Below are positions 33,977 to 44,021 of a stretch of DNA of 64,000 nt, in pieces. The stretch is taken from the NCBI GenBank assembly GCA_023362775.1, contig JALMGJ010000006.1, forward strand, positions 55,049,001-55,113,000, in the 5' to 3' direction. A program made the translations under genes and the position numbers. Position 1 is the first letter of the stretch, and the number at the start of each line of letters is the position of its first letter. Origin of the DNA: Charina bottae. Its lineage: Eukaryota; Chordata; Lepidosauria; Squamata; Charinaidae. The notes under the pieces were generated by a model, which saw only the letters and a program-made list of their open reading frames with translations, searched no databases and was not told the origin of the DNA.

Positions 33977-34712
33977 TCGTTGTTCTATTTCAATGCAAGA
34001 GTTGGGCGTGACTTTGATTTGTGGCCAGGGATCATTGGGAAAGAAGGAGTTGAAAATAGCAACATGAATGGAATCTTACTTCTGACGAAATGTGCAGAGC
34101 ATTACCTTGTCATTACTAACACACTATTTCGCCAGAAAAATAAATTTAAAACATCATGGAAGCACCCACGGTCGAAGCACTGGCATCTTTTACATTATGT
34201 AATTGTCCGTGCTAGAGATTGCCGTGATGTACTTCTCACCAGAGCCATGACGAGCGCCGATGACTGCTGGACAGACCATCGATTAATTCGATCCACGATG
34301 GCCATAAAGATTGTCCCTCATCGTAGGCTCCAAGGAAGAAAACCAAGGCGTAAAATGAATACACTGGCCCTTCAAGATTCTACTAAACGAGCTTGCTTTC
34401 AATCAACTCTCAAGGAACATCTGCCTATGGAACTCCCTGAAAATGTTGAGGAACACTGGGTTAAATTGAAGACCTCTATTATTTCAGCCTGTGAACAAAC
34501 TATCGGATACCAGACTAAGAGACATCAGGACTGGTTTGATGAGAACGATAGTGAGATTGAACATATTATTGACAAGAAAAGGAAAGACTTCCAGATATGG
34601 CAAAAAGATATTAACTGTGCCGTTAAGAAAAAATCTATGCCAGTGCAAAGGCAGAAGTTGTGCTGGCTCGCCTCCAGAACAGATTGGAGAGTCTTAGCAG
34701 TCGGCCAGAGGT
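33977..34712 (+). pseudogene. APE-type LINE endonuclease, C-terminal part
   Basis: This open frame contains the second half of an apurinic-type endonuclease of a non-LTR retrotransposon, which nicks the target for reverse transcription. Visible blocks are FNARVG (the usual GDFNARVG), NTLFR, HPRSKHWHLLHYVIVR and DCWTDHRL. The residue normally Asp in the 'LIDYVIVR' block reads His here, which would impair catalysis. The QDWFDEND block that normally follows the endonuclease in this group is present near 34530. The frame is open upstream to 33764, but that part does not resemble an endonuclease, so the element is taken as 5'-truncated. An insertion interrupts it at about 34713. Confidence 0.75.
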
Positions 34713-35470
34713 AAGGAATGCAGCCCAGAGTCAGTTTGCAAAGCTAGCCGAGAGAGACAAATCAGTGTGTGCCGATAGTCAACGGAGTGAAGCAAAGAGT
34801 AATCAATAATCCAAACCGGGTCAAGGGTTCCAGAAGTCCGAGCCACGATAATCCAAACACGGTCAGGGGTCCAGAAGTCAAGGTAACGATAATCCAAACA
34901 GGGTCAGGAACGCAGGCAAGACAGGATACAAGGGTGGTCGCGAAGCCAAACTGCAACGTTGCTCCCACAACTCCCTCATTGCTCTGTTGGTAATTTATCA
35001 GGAGCTCAGGAGCTGTCCTCTGGGTCCTGCAAAGACTCTCCCTGCCCTCTGCGTAACTCCCTAGCAGCCAGCCGAGCAATTTTCCTCCTGTCCTTTAAGG
35101 CGAGGCGCACACGCCTCCGCCTCTGCCCTTTGGGGGATTCAGGTGAGCTGGGAGGCTGATGGGATCCAGCTGGCTGCTGGCTAGAGGGTGGGGACAAACC
35201 GCAATCCCCAGCTTGCTCCCCTGTAGCCTCGGTTGCTGGCTGCTGGCTAGAGGGTGGGGGCAAACCACCATTCCCAGCTTGCTCCCCTGTATCCTCAGGT
35301 ATTGCCAACCCTGCAGTGCTGGGTCATTGTCTGGGACCGTGCCTGCGTCTGGGGCCTCGCCTGGCTCAATCCCCTGGAGGTTTGCCAGGGGCAGCTCATC
35401 TTCTGACTCCTCACTGAGGCCCTGGGGCAGAGGCTGAGCCAGGACAGAAGTCCAAAGAAGAACTAGAGAA
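34713..35470 (-). mobile_element. unclassified G+C-rich insertion with two tandem repeat blocks
   Basis: About 760 bp separates the endonuclease and RT parts of the LINE. It is more G+C-rich than its host. It holds three ~43-bp repeats built on AATCCAAAC.GGGTCA...CCAGAAGTC (34803-34920) and two ~66-bp repeats built on GGCTGCTGGCTAGAGGGTGG (35170-35300). A minus-strand frame (35006-35308) is Pro/Gln-rich then Arg/Lys-rich. I infer an LTR-type or other non-coding insertion read on the minus strand. Exact ends and target duplication could not be fixed. Confidence 0.5.
35006..35308 (-). CDS. open frame, Pro-rich then Arg-rich, function unknown
   Basis: This 100-residue frame lies inside the insertion at 34713-35470. 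Two repeats of a ~21-residue unit (GEQAG..GL.PPSSQQPA) reflect the DNA tandem repeat. A basic cluster (RRRRVRLALKDRRKIARLAARE) follows, split here as RRRRVRLALKD and RRKIARLAAREL. No domain is recognised. The acidic/Pro-rich then basic order resembles the frame at 20673-21068. It may be a gag-like or LTR-encoded relic, or it may be open by chance. Confidence 0.2.
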   Translation of the reverse strand: MAIPEDTGEQAGNGGLPPPSSQQPATEATGEQAGDCGLSPPSSQQPAGSHQPPSSPESPKGQRRRRVRLALKDRRKIARLAARELRRGQGESLQDPEDSS

Positions 35471-35499
35471 TTAAGAACATATGTTGGATAAAAAAAGCC

Positions 35500-36012
35500 C
35501 AAGAAACCCAACATTTTGCAGATGCTCATGATGCACGGGGCTTTTTTAATGCCATAAAGGCCATCTATGGACCAACAAACTATGGTACAAATCCCTTACA
35601 CTCAATAGATGGTGCTAAACTTCTAAAGGACAAAGAGTCTATTGCACTGCACTGGAAAGAGCATTACTACAATCTCCTTAATCGTCACTCTACTGTGGCT
35701 GATGAAGTCTTCTTGCAAATCCCACAAAAACAAATAAGAGATGAGCTTGCAGTACCCCCTAGTTTGGAGGAAGTCAGTAAAGCCACTAAACAAATGAAAA
35801 ATAACAAAGCTAGTGGACCTGATGGGATTCCTGCTGAAGTCTTTAAAGAAGGCGGGCCTGAACTTACACAACAACTTCATAAGCTCATCGAAAAAATCTG
35901 GATGAGGGAGGAGATTCCAGCAGACTTTAGGGATGCCATAATTATCACTCTCTTTAAAAAGGGTGATAGAACAGACTGTGGAAACTATCGAGGCATCTCC
36001 CTTCTACTGTAG
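35500..36012 (+). pseudogene. LINE reverse transcriptase, N-terminal part
   Basis: This region resumes the LINE interrupted at 34713. In the frame used by the 105-residue open stretch from 35695, the blocks VPPSLEEVSKATKQMKNNKA, SGPDGIPAEVFK and GDRTDCGNYRGISLL are the canonical RT motifs 0-2 of non-LTR elements. The same protein can be followed upstream (HARGFFNAIKAIYGPTNYGT) to about 35525. A stop after GISLL (36010-36012) and a short frameshift separate it from the next part, which starts about 36013 in another frame. Confidence 0.85.
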
Positions 36013-37508
36013 CTACAGCAGGCAAAATCCTGGCAAAGATCATCGCAAACCGTCTCCTATCTATATCAGAAGACATCCTCCCTGAAACGCAAAATGGCTT
36101 CTGCCCTTCCAGGGGAACAGTGGATATGATCTTCACTGCACGACAGCTTCAAGAAAAATGCAAGGAGCAAAACCACCCGCTGTACATAGTGTTTATTGAT
36201 CTGACTAAAGCTTTTTATACTGTAAATCGTACTGCTCTCTGGACCATCCTTCTGAAAATCGGATGCCCTGATAAGTTTGTGAACATCTTGCGGCTACTCC
36301 ATGACGACATGATGGCAACAATCCTGGATAACAATGGCTCTCAAAGCGATCCATTTAAAGTGGAACCCGGCGTTAAACAGGGATGTGTTATTGCTCCAAC
36401 CTTATTCGCTATCTTCATCGCTATGATTATACACCTTGTTGAAGAGAAACTTCCTACTGGTGTAGAAATTATATATCGAACAGATGGAAAGCTTTTTAAT
36501 CTTAGTAGGCTGAAAGCAAAAAATAAGGTAATTACAACTTCTGTTATAGAACTTCAATATGCTGATGATAATGTAGTCTGTGCACACTCCGAGGAAGATC
36601 TTCAAACTATCCTAAACATCTTTGCAGAAGCATATGAAAAGCTCGGCCTCTCTATTAACATTAAAAAACCCAAAGTGCTTTACCAGCAAGTTCGAACCAA
36701 TCCCTCTGCAGCACCATCAATCCAGCTTAAAGGTGTGTCACTAGAAAATGTCGACCACTTTTCTTATCTCGGCAGCCATCTATCTACAAAAGCTGACATC
36801 GACGCTGAAATACAGCATCACCTGAGCTCTGCGAGTGTAGCTTTCTCCCGAATGAAGCGTAGAGTGTTTGAGGATCAGGACATTCGCAGGGAGACCAAAA
36901 TGCTTGTTTACAAAGCCATTGTACTACCAACCCTTCTGTACGCCTGTGAAACATGGACCCTCTACAAACACCACCTCCAACTTCTTGAAAGATTCCATCA
37001 ATGCTGCCTCCGAAAAATTCTGCAAATGACTTGGGAAGATAGGCGGACTAATGTTAGCGTATTAGAAGAAGCGAAAACCACCAGCATTGAAACAATGATA
37101 ATCCAACATCAACTTCGCTGGACCGGCCATATTGTTCGAATGCCTGACCATCGTCTTCCAAAGCAGCTACTTTACTCCCAACTTAAGAATGGAAAATGGA
37201 ATATTGGTGGACAGCAAAAGACATTGAAAGACACTCTCAAAGCTAATTTAAAAAAATGTAATATCAGCATTGAGAACTGGGAAGCCCTAACTCATGAGCG
37301 TTTCAATTGGAGGTCAGCCTTTATTAAAGGCGCTATGGACTTTGAAGAAGCACGAGTACAGGGCGAAAGGGAGAAAAGAGCTAAAAGGAAGGCACGTCAG
37401 GCAAACCCTCATCATGACCGTCTCCCACCCGGAAACCTATGCCCTCATTGTGGGAGGTTGTGCGGATCCAGAATTGGCCTTTATAGCCACTTACGGATCC
37501 ACTGTTAA
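36013..37508 (+). pseudogene. LINE reverse transcriptase palm to C-terminus with C2H2-like motif
   Basis: The frame from about 36020 and the 462-residue open stretch from 36120 carry GTVDMIFTARQLQEKCKEQN, motif A IVFIDLTKAFYTVNR (catalytic Asp), KQGCVIAPTLFAIF (motif B) and motif C QYADDNVV at about 36555-36578. The conserved post-RT blocks LPTLLYACETWT, QLRWTGHIVRMPDHRLPKQL and GGQQKTLKDTLK follow. The last ~30 residues contain CPHCGRLC...YSHLRIHC, a C2H2-like finger. This is the longest intact coding stretch in the window. Clade assignment is left open (a CR1/L2/RTE-like APE LINE). The element ends at about 37562 with an AATGAATGAATGA tail. Confidence 0.85.
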
Positions 37509-37674
37509 AATTTTACCCTTGGAAGACAATCTTACTTGGCTACGGGTGATCGCCAATGAATGAATGACAAAGTCAGTATGGATTTGTTCTATTAGAAGAG
37601 ATGTCCCAAAGGTAGTTCTCTTCTTTTCACTTTAATTCTGAACCATCTCCAGGAAGTACTGTTATTTCTCAATA

Positions 37675-37984
37675 AAGGTAAAGGTAAAGGTTTTCCCCTG
37701 CACAGTCATGTCCGACTCTAGGGGGCGGTGCTCATCTCTGTTTCTTAGCCAAAGAGCCAGCGCTGTCTGAAGATGCTTCCATGATCATGTGGCTGGCATG
37801 ACGCGCGTGAAACACTGTTACCTTCCCACCGAAGTGGTACCTATTTATCTACTTGCATTTGCTAGGTTGGCAAGAGCTGAGGCGAGTGCGGGAGCTCACT
37901 CCGTCACGCGGCGCTCAGGTCTCGAACCGCCGACCTTCTGATCGACAAGCCTGGTGTCTTAACCACTGAGCCATTGTGCCCCCA
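37675..37984 (-). mobile_element. tRNA-derived squamate SINE, copy 6 (variant subfamily)
   Basis: This is a minus-strand copy with exact 13-bp duplications TTATTTCTCAATA (37662-37674 and 37985-37997). It lacks about 14 bases around the usual 'gcatgctttcgaatt' and has CTCGAACCGCCGACCTTCTG instead of the usual B-box surroundings, so it represents a different subfamily from 6664. Confidence 0.9.
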
Positions 37985-37997
37985 TTATTTCTCAATA

Positions 37998-38557
37998 CTT
38001 GTTCATTTTCTGACCTATTATTAACTACAGGTAAAAAAATACAAGGAAAAACTTTTCATAGTACTTATTATCTTGTACCATTATACCTTCTGCTGCCCCA
38101 GGCCCTTAAATAAATGCTTAGTTCATAGGGCTATTTATTTTATTGTCACTGATTAATCTGCTTGCTTGATTATATTTGGTAAGTGTTTTGTGATTAGCCA
38201 TTATGTGCTCAGACTTATTAAATAAGGATGCTCCCCCATTTTTCCCCCAAAACTGTAAGGATTTTTTTCTTATGTTGAGGGACCATAAGCATTATTTTCT
38301 GAAGTCATTTTAGTGTTAGATTAATAAAAACATGTTTATGATTAACTCTTTTCTTCCATGTTTTGTATTTTGCAAGATCAAAATGTTTCATTTACCCAAA
38401 GAAAGACAAGCCTGAATTTAAAGCAAACCAAGACCAAACGAAGATTATATAGAAACAAGGATTACAAACACATAAAAATCCTATACACTGTCCAGCTTTC
38501 CTACTTTGTCAACAGATTGCCAACTACCACTGAAACCAAACTAGGGAATTTTTTTCT
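37998..38557. other. no recognised feature
   Basis: Apparently unique A+T-rich DNA. Confidence 0.45.
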
Positions 38558-38652
38558 TACCCAAATCTGTCGATGAAGGTTCTCAGTCATCCAGGTGGAA
38601 CAGTCTGTAGCTTGAATCATGTCAACTGGATTTCTATTTTCTCAGTGGAAAC

Positions 38653-38683
38653 GTTTCGCTCCTTATCCAAGGAGCTTCTTCAG
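38653..38683 (-). ncRNA. hammerhead-ribozyme-like core, left arm
   Basis: On the minus strand CTGAAGA, stem II AGCTCC...GGAGC, then GAAAC. It is identical to the opposed core at 38698-38728. Confidence 0.65.
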
Positions 38684-38697
38684 TCATGAAGAAGTCA

Positions 38698-38728
38698 CTG
38701 AAGAAGCTCCTTGGATAAGGAGCGAAAC
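38698..38728 (+). ncRNA. hammerhead-ribozyme-like core, right arm
   Basis: On the plus strand CTGAAGA, stem II AGCTCCTTGGATAAGGAGC, then GAAACGTTTC. The GAAACGTTTC palindrome could form the short stem III. Transcription from either side would make one active-sense core and one antisense copy. Confidence 0.65.
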
Positions 38729-38793
38729 GTTTCCACTGAGAAAATAGAAATCCAGTTGACATGATTCAAGCTACAGACAATACCCAAATCTGT

Positions 38794-39870
38794 GCATGCA
38801 ACACATTTGTATATGTATGTGCATATTGATATGTGTATGAATGGATACGTATGACTCTACTTTGGAGAGTTATTCTAGCCTAGGATTACTGGGGCTGAGC
38901 TTTGGCAACAGAATGCAATGAGCCAGGAATTAAGTAAGCATCAGGACCAATGCAGGACATAAGAGGGGACGGATATTGGCTGAAGCCAATGGCTGAAGCC
39001 AGCACTGAGCAAAGAATAAACCAGAACATTATTGAGCATTGCCTTTTGAAAAGTGGATTATACGATTTCATGTGATTGAACTCAATGTATTTTTATGTTG
39101 CATTTAATTCTTTGCTTTAAATGGTATATACCACTTGGAAACATTTGCATCATAAGTAGACTAAAACTATTTTAAAAAGTCATGAACCTCTCCAAGTCAT
39201 GAAAATGAATGCCCTTTTGATTCCATTCTTCATTTCCAATAAATTTGATTTGCCTTGAGAAATCTGGCTAGTTTTGTACAGAACAATTCTCATGCATATT
39301 TTTTCCTACCAGTTTGATGAAAGAGACTTTGCTTTTCAACATTCTTTCAAAGCGAAGAGAATGTTGGTGAAATTCTCAAGAGAGGGGTGGGGTGTTCTTA
39401 TTTGGATACAAGATAGTCAAGGGGTGTGTGCATGTGCATGTGTATGAATGTCCTGTTTCTCATGGCATAATCCTTTCCACTCAAGGAAGGACTTCATGAG
39501 GGAATTACTCCTATTTTTATTGTAGATTAGGGAGTATGGGCAGCCAAGAAGTGACAGAACATTATAAAAGAGATTAATAACAGTAGCACTAGCACCCCCA
39601 CCTCAACAATAAAATACGTTTGAAAATACTACCAACAGAAATGCAATTCTCAAGCTCCCTGACTGTAAAATGGAAAAGCAGAAATCTGTTTGACGGGCAA
39701 AGGTAACTTTTGAAAAAAAGGCAGCTTTGGGCTCAGTAGTAGATCCCACAGAAGTAAGACTTCTCCCACTGAGATGAAACAGAGATTCCATAAGAACTCT
39801 TTTGGGCTACAAAGATAAAAATGGTATGAGATGCTGTATCGTATTCTCTGCACTGTTTTCAAACAGAGCT

Positions 39871-39901
<31 letters not shown>

Positions 39902-41343
39902 CCATGTAAATGTGCATGTGCGTTTTCTCTGTGTTTCCTTATCCCATTTCTTATTTCCACCCCAACCATTCCAGTTTCTACTGCTGCCTGTTAACTCTGC
40001 TTCACATCTGAAGTGAAAAGACCACCATAGTGAACTATTAAATTTGGAAAACGATTGAACCATTTTTGCATGCAAGACACTATGACCATCAGTATAAACA
40101 TGGATGCTCACTATTTTCCATTAGGCTCCCATGAGGTCATTTTTGTCATGTGTTATTCTGACATTTGAAATTAATCTGCATTAATGTTTTCTAAATGGGA
40201 AGGCAGCAGGAGATCAGAAAATGAAGATGTGCTACAATATAAAATTGCACTGCACCCTGCTCTGTTGATGATTCACTTACAAAAATAATTCTTTTCATGT
40301 GTTCCATTCTTCCACATAGAATCGAATGCATCTCATTATTCACAATGCTCCATGGAAAAGTATTTTTATTTTTTAGTCAGCAATATGAAATAGGATTGCT
40401 TCTGGTCCTGCAACCTGACCCAGTCGGTATATCTAGGGTGGGGATTACATGCACAAAGGACTTGTTTTGCTTACTTGGCTAAATAGCTAAAGAATTTCCA
40501 TGCTGCTGTTGAAACTTAGAAGCATTAAAGCAGCAGCTTTCTGCCTGTGGATATCCTCCTTGCCAAGATAAAGGCTTCTAATTCCCATTTTGTTCAAGTG
40601 TCTTTGATATAGGATCAAGAACAGGGGACATGGTGTCCATGGGTGCCAATATGACTGCAGATGCCTCATTTGGCATCCATGCAGCTTTAGGCTTTGCTTG
40701 CCTTTTTCATTTTTAAACACTATCTTAATTAATAATCATTCAATGGGGAAGTGACATGCTGCAAAGCAAAGCACAGCCCCAATCTTGCGCTTCATTTTAT
40801 TTTCAAGAATGCCTCTGGGTCACATGTGAACCAGATAGATGTTCCTAGAAAATAAACATGAAAATGAAAGTGTACCTGTGTGTCCAGAAAATACTAAGTT
40901 CACCTGGAGTTGTAGAAAATATTCTGGGGCCCTAAGTGGGAATGGTGAGGAACCACCTCTCCAGTTTGCCTCATGGACCAGAACCATAATAACAGCCATG
41001 TTTTTGCATCAGAACTTCTGTCCCAAAATAGCTATGTTGTGAAAATGCCCATCACATGCTCTAAAACTGCAAATGTGTCCAATGTCTTCCAAAGGTTCTT
41101 TTCCTCTATATTAAGTTATGGTCTTTTGCGTGATTTCTCCTTAAGGGAATTGACGTATCAGGCATGTATTCAGTCATAAACATCCCCCTCCTGTTTTTGC
41201 AATTAAAATGCACAAGGACGTTGTACTGCAATTTTATATGCAATTTTCTTTAACATATTTTTTGTAAACTATGCACATTGCACATATTCATATGGTTTCT
41301 GGGAGTCGTATTGCTCATGTATGCATGTTACTTCTCTTGTAGC
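38794..41343. other. no gene; (GT)n at 39875-39901
   Basis: This is apparently unique DNA. A (TG)13-14 run lies at 39875-39901, and the Thr/His frame across it on the minus strand (39650-40111) is an artefact. I see no exon-like signal. Confidence 0.45.
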
Positions 41344-41423
41344 TCATGCTGTAACACTGAAGGTGGTCCAGGGTTCAAGGAGCCTTTTCCTCAAAATCTC
41401 CCAAAGAGGAATTTCTCGCAGCA

Positions 41424-41791
41424 TGTCAGAGTTCAGCAGACCTCTGCCATTCAGCTCGACAGGGATGTGGATTAAGGGCAGCTAGAAACTGATGGAGAGA
41501 CAACAGCGCGGAAGGGAGAACCGCCAGCAACGATGTGTGAAGTGGAACTCAACAGCTCCGGGAACGACTGTCTGAGCACCCTGGAACCTGCGGGTTACAT
41601 GTGTCGACAAACATGGACAATGGGGAGGGGATGTTTAAATATACTGTAACCTGCCATGCTTAACCATTCAAGTCTTTGTTCGTGTTAAGTCTTCATGCAT
41701 CGGAATAAACCCTTTTGCTTCTTAGAAATCTCGTGTCTGTGGTTTACTCAAGAGAAAGAGGTTTTAGGGCATCGGAGAGGAGCACCTTACA
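41424..41791 (+). mobile_element. Gypsy-type LTR, plus orientation
   Basis: This is a 368-bp LTR running TGTCAGAG...CCTTACA. It contains CATTCAAGTCTTTGTTCGTG, the poly-A signal GGAATAAACC and the CTTTTGCTTCTTAGAAATCT block, all shared with the minus-strand LTR at 42535-42904. No 5-bp flanking duplication is visible (GCAGCA before, CTTTG after), so it is not a simple solo LTR. Confidence 0.75.
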
Positions 41792-42534
41792 CTTTGTAAT
41801 TTATTTTAAGGAAGTCTCCAGCAGGGAACCCTAGGGGATGATTTCCCTCACTTCTGGGGCATCCAGAAAAAACATAAACCATTAGTTATGAGCACACTTG
41901 AGCTTTCCTATTTGCATTATATACAGTAACCATAGAGATATACAAACAGTATCACAGATACAGAAATAACTTTAAGCAGCTCTAAGCTATTGAATGTATG
42001 GCATAAACCTTGTCTTGAGAAGCTTGCTCAGAGCTAGGCTAGCAGTTCTTACCCATGCAGATAACAGAGCAATCTCCTTAAAGGTTCAGTACATATTGAA
42101 ACAAACCAATTCTCCCCTCTTCCTTCCAATTCTCCTCATTTCAACAGGTGGTTCTGCCAAAAGTCTCATGTAGCCAGTATTCTGGCCAGTTGAGCCCTCT
42201 TTCTCATTCATGTCTCTAACCTGCTGTTCCTTTTCTCCGTTCTCCAAGCTGCAAACTTCTCCAAGCTGATTCACTGGGCGATTTCTTCAGTGACAAAACT
42301 GCCAGCCTCTCTCTGTGTTGGCTGAGAATGCCAACCAGACTCCAAAACCCTCTATATCCCCTGTTTCTCTGTTTCCTTGTTGGCTGCAGAGAACGGAATC
42401 CCAGCTGGACCAAGTGCTGTGGGGAGAAAAGCCTCGTGCTTTCTTTCTTTTACCTCTTGCTGGCATGGTCATATCAGCTGGGACTTCTTGCAGTTACACT
42501 CCCCAAATATCAGAACATTAGGCCTCGGCTGATA
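41792..42534. other. unassigned DNA between two opposed LTRs
   Basis: 743 bp lie between two related LTRs in opposite orientation. It has no pol-like frame and no recognisable repeat. It contains ATATCAGAACATTAGGCCTC next to the minus-strand LTR boundary. Confidence 0.4.
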
Positions 42535-42904
42535 TGTAAGGCACTCCATCCGATATCTATAATCTCCCTGCTCTAGAGTAACTCACAGACACATGAGTTC
42601 TTAGAAGCAGAAGAGTTTATTATAGCATACAGAAGCTAGCACGAACAAAGACTTGAATGGCTGAAACCAGTAAAGCATGCACATTTAAATCTTCCCCCCT
42701 CCCAAGGTTCTTTGGTGGTGACACGTGTAACACGTGTCTTTCCAAGCTGCTCAGATATCCGCTCCCGGAGATGTGTATTTGGGATTGTCAGCTAGGTTTG
42801 AACCGGTCTACTTCAAAGCCGGTGTCTCTTTTGTGTCAGTTGCAGCCTCCTGAAATGTGCATATCAGTCTAGCGTCTTTGGCAGAGATCTGCCGATCTCT
42901 GACA
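42535..42904 (-). mobile_element. 3' LTR of chromodomain Gypsy element
   Basis: On the minus strand this 370-bp LTR runs TGTCAGAG (42904) to CCTTACA (42535) with an AATAAA signal near 42618. A purine-rich tract AAGGGGGTGGGGGGAGC (about 42940-42924) lies just upstream on the minus strand, where a Gypsy polypurine tract belongs. It directly follows the integrase/chromodomain region at 43045, so it is that element's 3' LTR. Confidence 0.8.
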
Positions 42905-43044
42905 TGCTCCCGGCCCAAGATGCTCCCCCCACCCCCTTAGCTGCGTGTGTTATTAACCCAACAAATTAATTACACAGTTCCAGACATTTCCTGTGAGGAG
43001 AGAGCACAAAAGTATTTTAGCATATTGCATTGTTCAGCCGCCTG

Positions 43045-43482
43045 TTTCAATGCGGTTTGTCCGGGAACTCCCTGTGAAAGGTTTTTACTAATTTGGGAGC
43101 GCGTGTGTGTTTCGCCATAACCCACTCCCTGTCTCCAATCGGTAGATGTTGCCACTTCACTAGATACTGCAACTGCCCCTTGTGCCATCTGGAATTCAGA
43201 ATCCTATAAATTTCAAAGTGTGGTTTTCCCTCAACCAATAATGGGGTGGGTTCCTCTGGTTCTGGATGCCATTGCTGTGAACTGTGGTGTGTTTTAACAA
43301 ACTAATGTGAAAAACTGGGTGTACCTTTCTTAGTGCCTTTGGCAATAGCAATTTTGCCGTTACTGGATTGATGACCTCAATGATTGGAAATGGACCTATG
43401 AATTTTTGAGCCAGTTTCCGTGACGGCTGTGTTGCCCTCAGGTTTTTTGTTGACAGATACACCTTGTCCCCTACTTTCAACT
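43045..43482 (-). pseudogene. Gypsy integrase C-terminus and chromodomain
   Basis: Two overlapping frames cover the end of pol. The first (43480-43196) reads KVGDKVYLSTKNL...KLAQKFIGPFPI and VHPVFHISLLK, the conserved end of chromovirus integrase. The second (43238-43047) begins FEIYRILNSRW and continues GQLQYLVKWQHLP, a chromodomain with its aromatic positions (Y, W), which in this group targets integration to modified chromatin. A frameshift at about 43200-43238 breaks the join. Chromodomain Gypsy elements are known in squamates. The copy is dead. Confidence 0.88.
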
Positions 43483-43483
43483 C

Positions 43484-43890
43484 CTATTCTTCTGCCCGTT
43501 TTCGATCTGCATGCTTTTTGTATCTTGCCTTAGCTTCCCGCAATGTTTCTACCATGACTGGCCAATTACTGGTTATCTTCGCTATCCAGGCGTCCTCTTT
43601 CAAAGGTTGCTCTAGTTCTGTGGTGTTGGACATGGCCAGTTCGGGGATGGGGACAAATTCCTGCCCTGTAGCTACTTTGAATGGCGAAAACCCCGTGCTT
43701 TGGTGAAGCGCGTTATTGTAAGCAACCTCTGCGAACGGCAACAGTTCAGCCCAATCGTTCTGTTGGTAATTAATGTAGCATCTAAGGTACTGCTCCAATG
43801 TGGCATTAATGCGTTCACTCACTCTGTCTGTGCACGGATGGAATGCACTACTGAGCCCCTGTTCCGATCCAATTAGCTTTAAAAACGCCC
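43484..43890 (-). pseudogene. Gypsy integrase core, distal part
   Basis: The 112-residue frame from 43822 covers the end of the integrase catalytic core: SERINATLEQYLRCYINYQQ and DWAELLPFAEVAYNN, where the third acidic catalytic position is normally a Glu just before. The upstream ~20 codons (SSAFHPCTDRV, from about 43890) are in the same reading sense. It is separated from the first part of the core by the duplicated block at 43905-44154. Confidence 0.85.
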
Positions 43891-43904
43891 GCCAGAACTT
43901 GCAA

Positions 43905-44021
43905 GTGCCTGTTTAGAAAATAAGTCTGTGACCACCCAAATGGCTGTGTTCTTTCTGCTCATTGGTAAGTCAACTATAAAATCCATAGCAATTTGCTTCC
44001 ATGGCTGTGTGGGGTTTGCAA
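43905..44021 (-). repeat. 117-bp exact duplication inside integrase (extra copy)
   Basis: Identical over 117 bases to 44155-44271, with an offset of 250 bases. It repeats the integrase segment carrying the first catalytic Asp (MDFIVDLPMS) and has been placed within the later TCK/CKF region, flanked by repeated ACTTGCAAGTG words. Confidence 0.93.

Larger units (their letters stand above)
38571..38780. mobile_element. Penelope-like palindrome with target duplication
   Basis: A 210-bp unit consists of two head-to-head terminal pieces. 38601-38683 and 38698-38780 are 83-bp inverted copies around a 14-base spacer (38684-38697), and the left arm has a ~30-base extension. An exact 13-bp direct repeat TACCCAAATCTGT flanks the unit (38558-38570 and 38781-38793), so it inserted as a unit. 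It has no coding sequence. Each arm carries a hammerhead core. Penelope-like elements are known for partly inverted terminal arrangements; a coding-free inverted pair with its own duplication is a minimal non-autonomous form. Confidence 0.85.

Noticed and set aside
39650..40111. 153-residue minus-strand frame
   Set aside because: It crosses a (TG)n run and shows no domain; nothing around it looks like an exon.
43047..43238. host chromodomain protein exon
   Set aside because: It directly follows integrase in the same orientation and precedes the LTR, which is the known chromodomain Gypsy layout.
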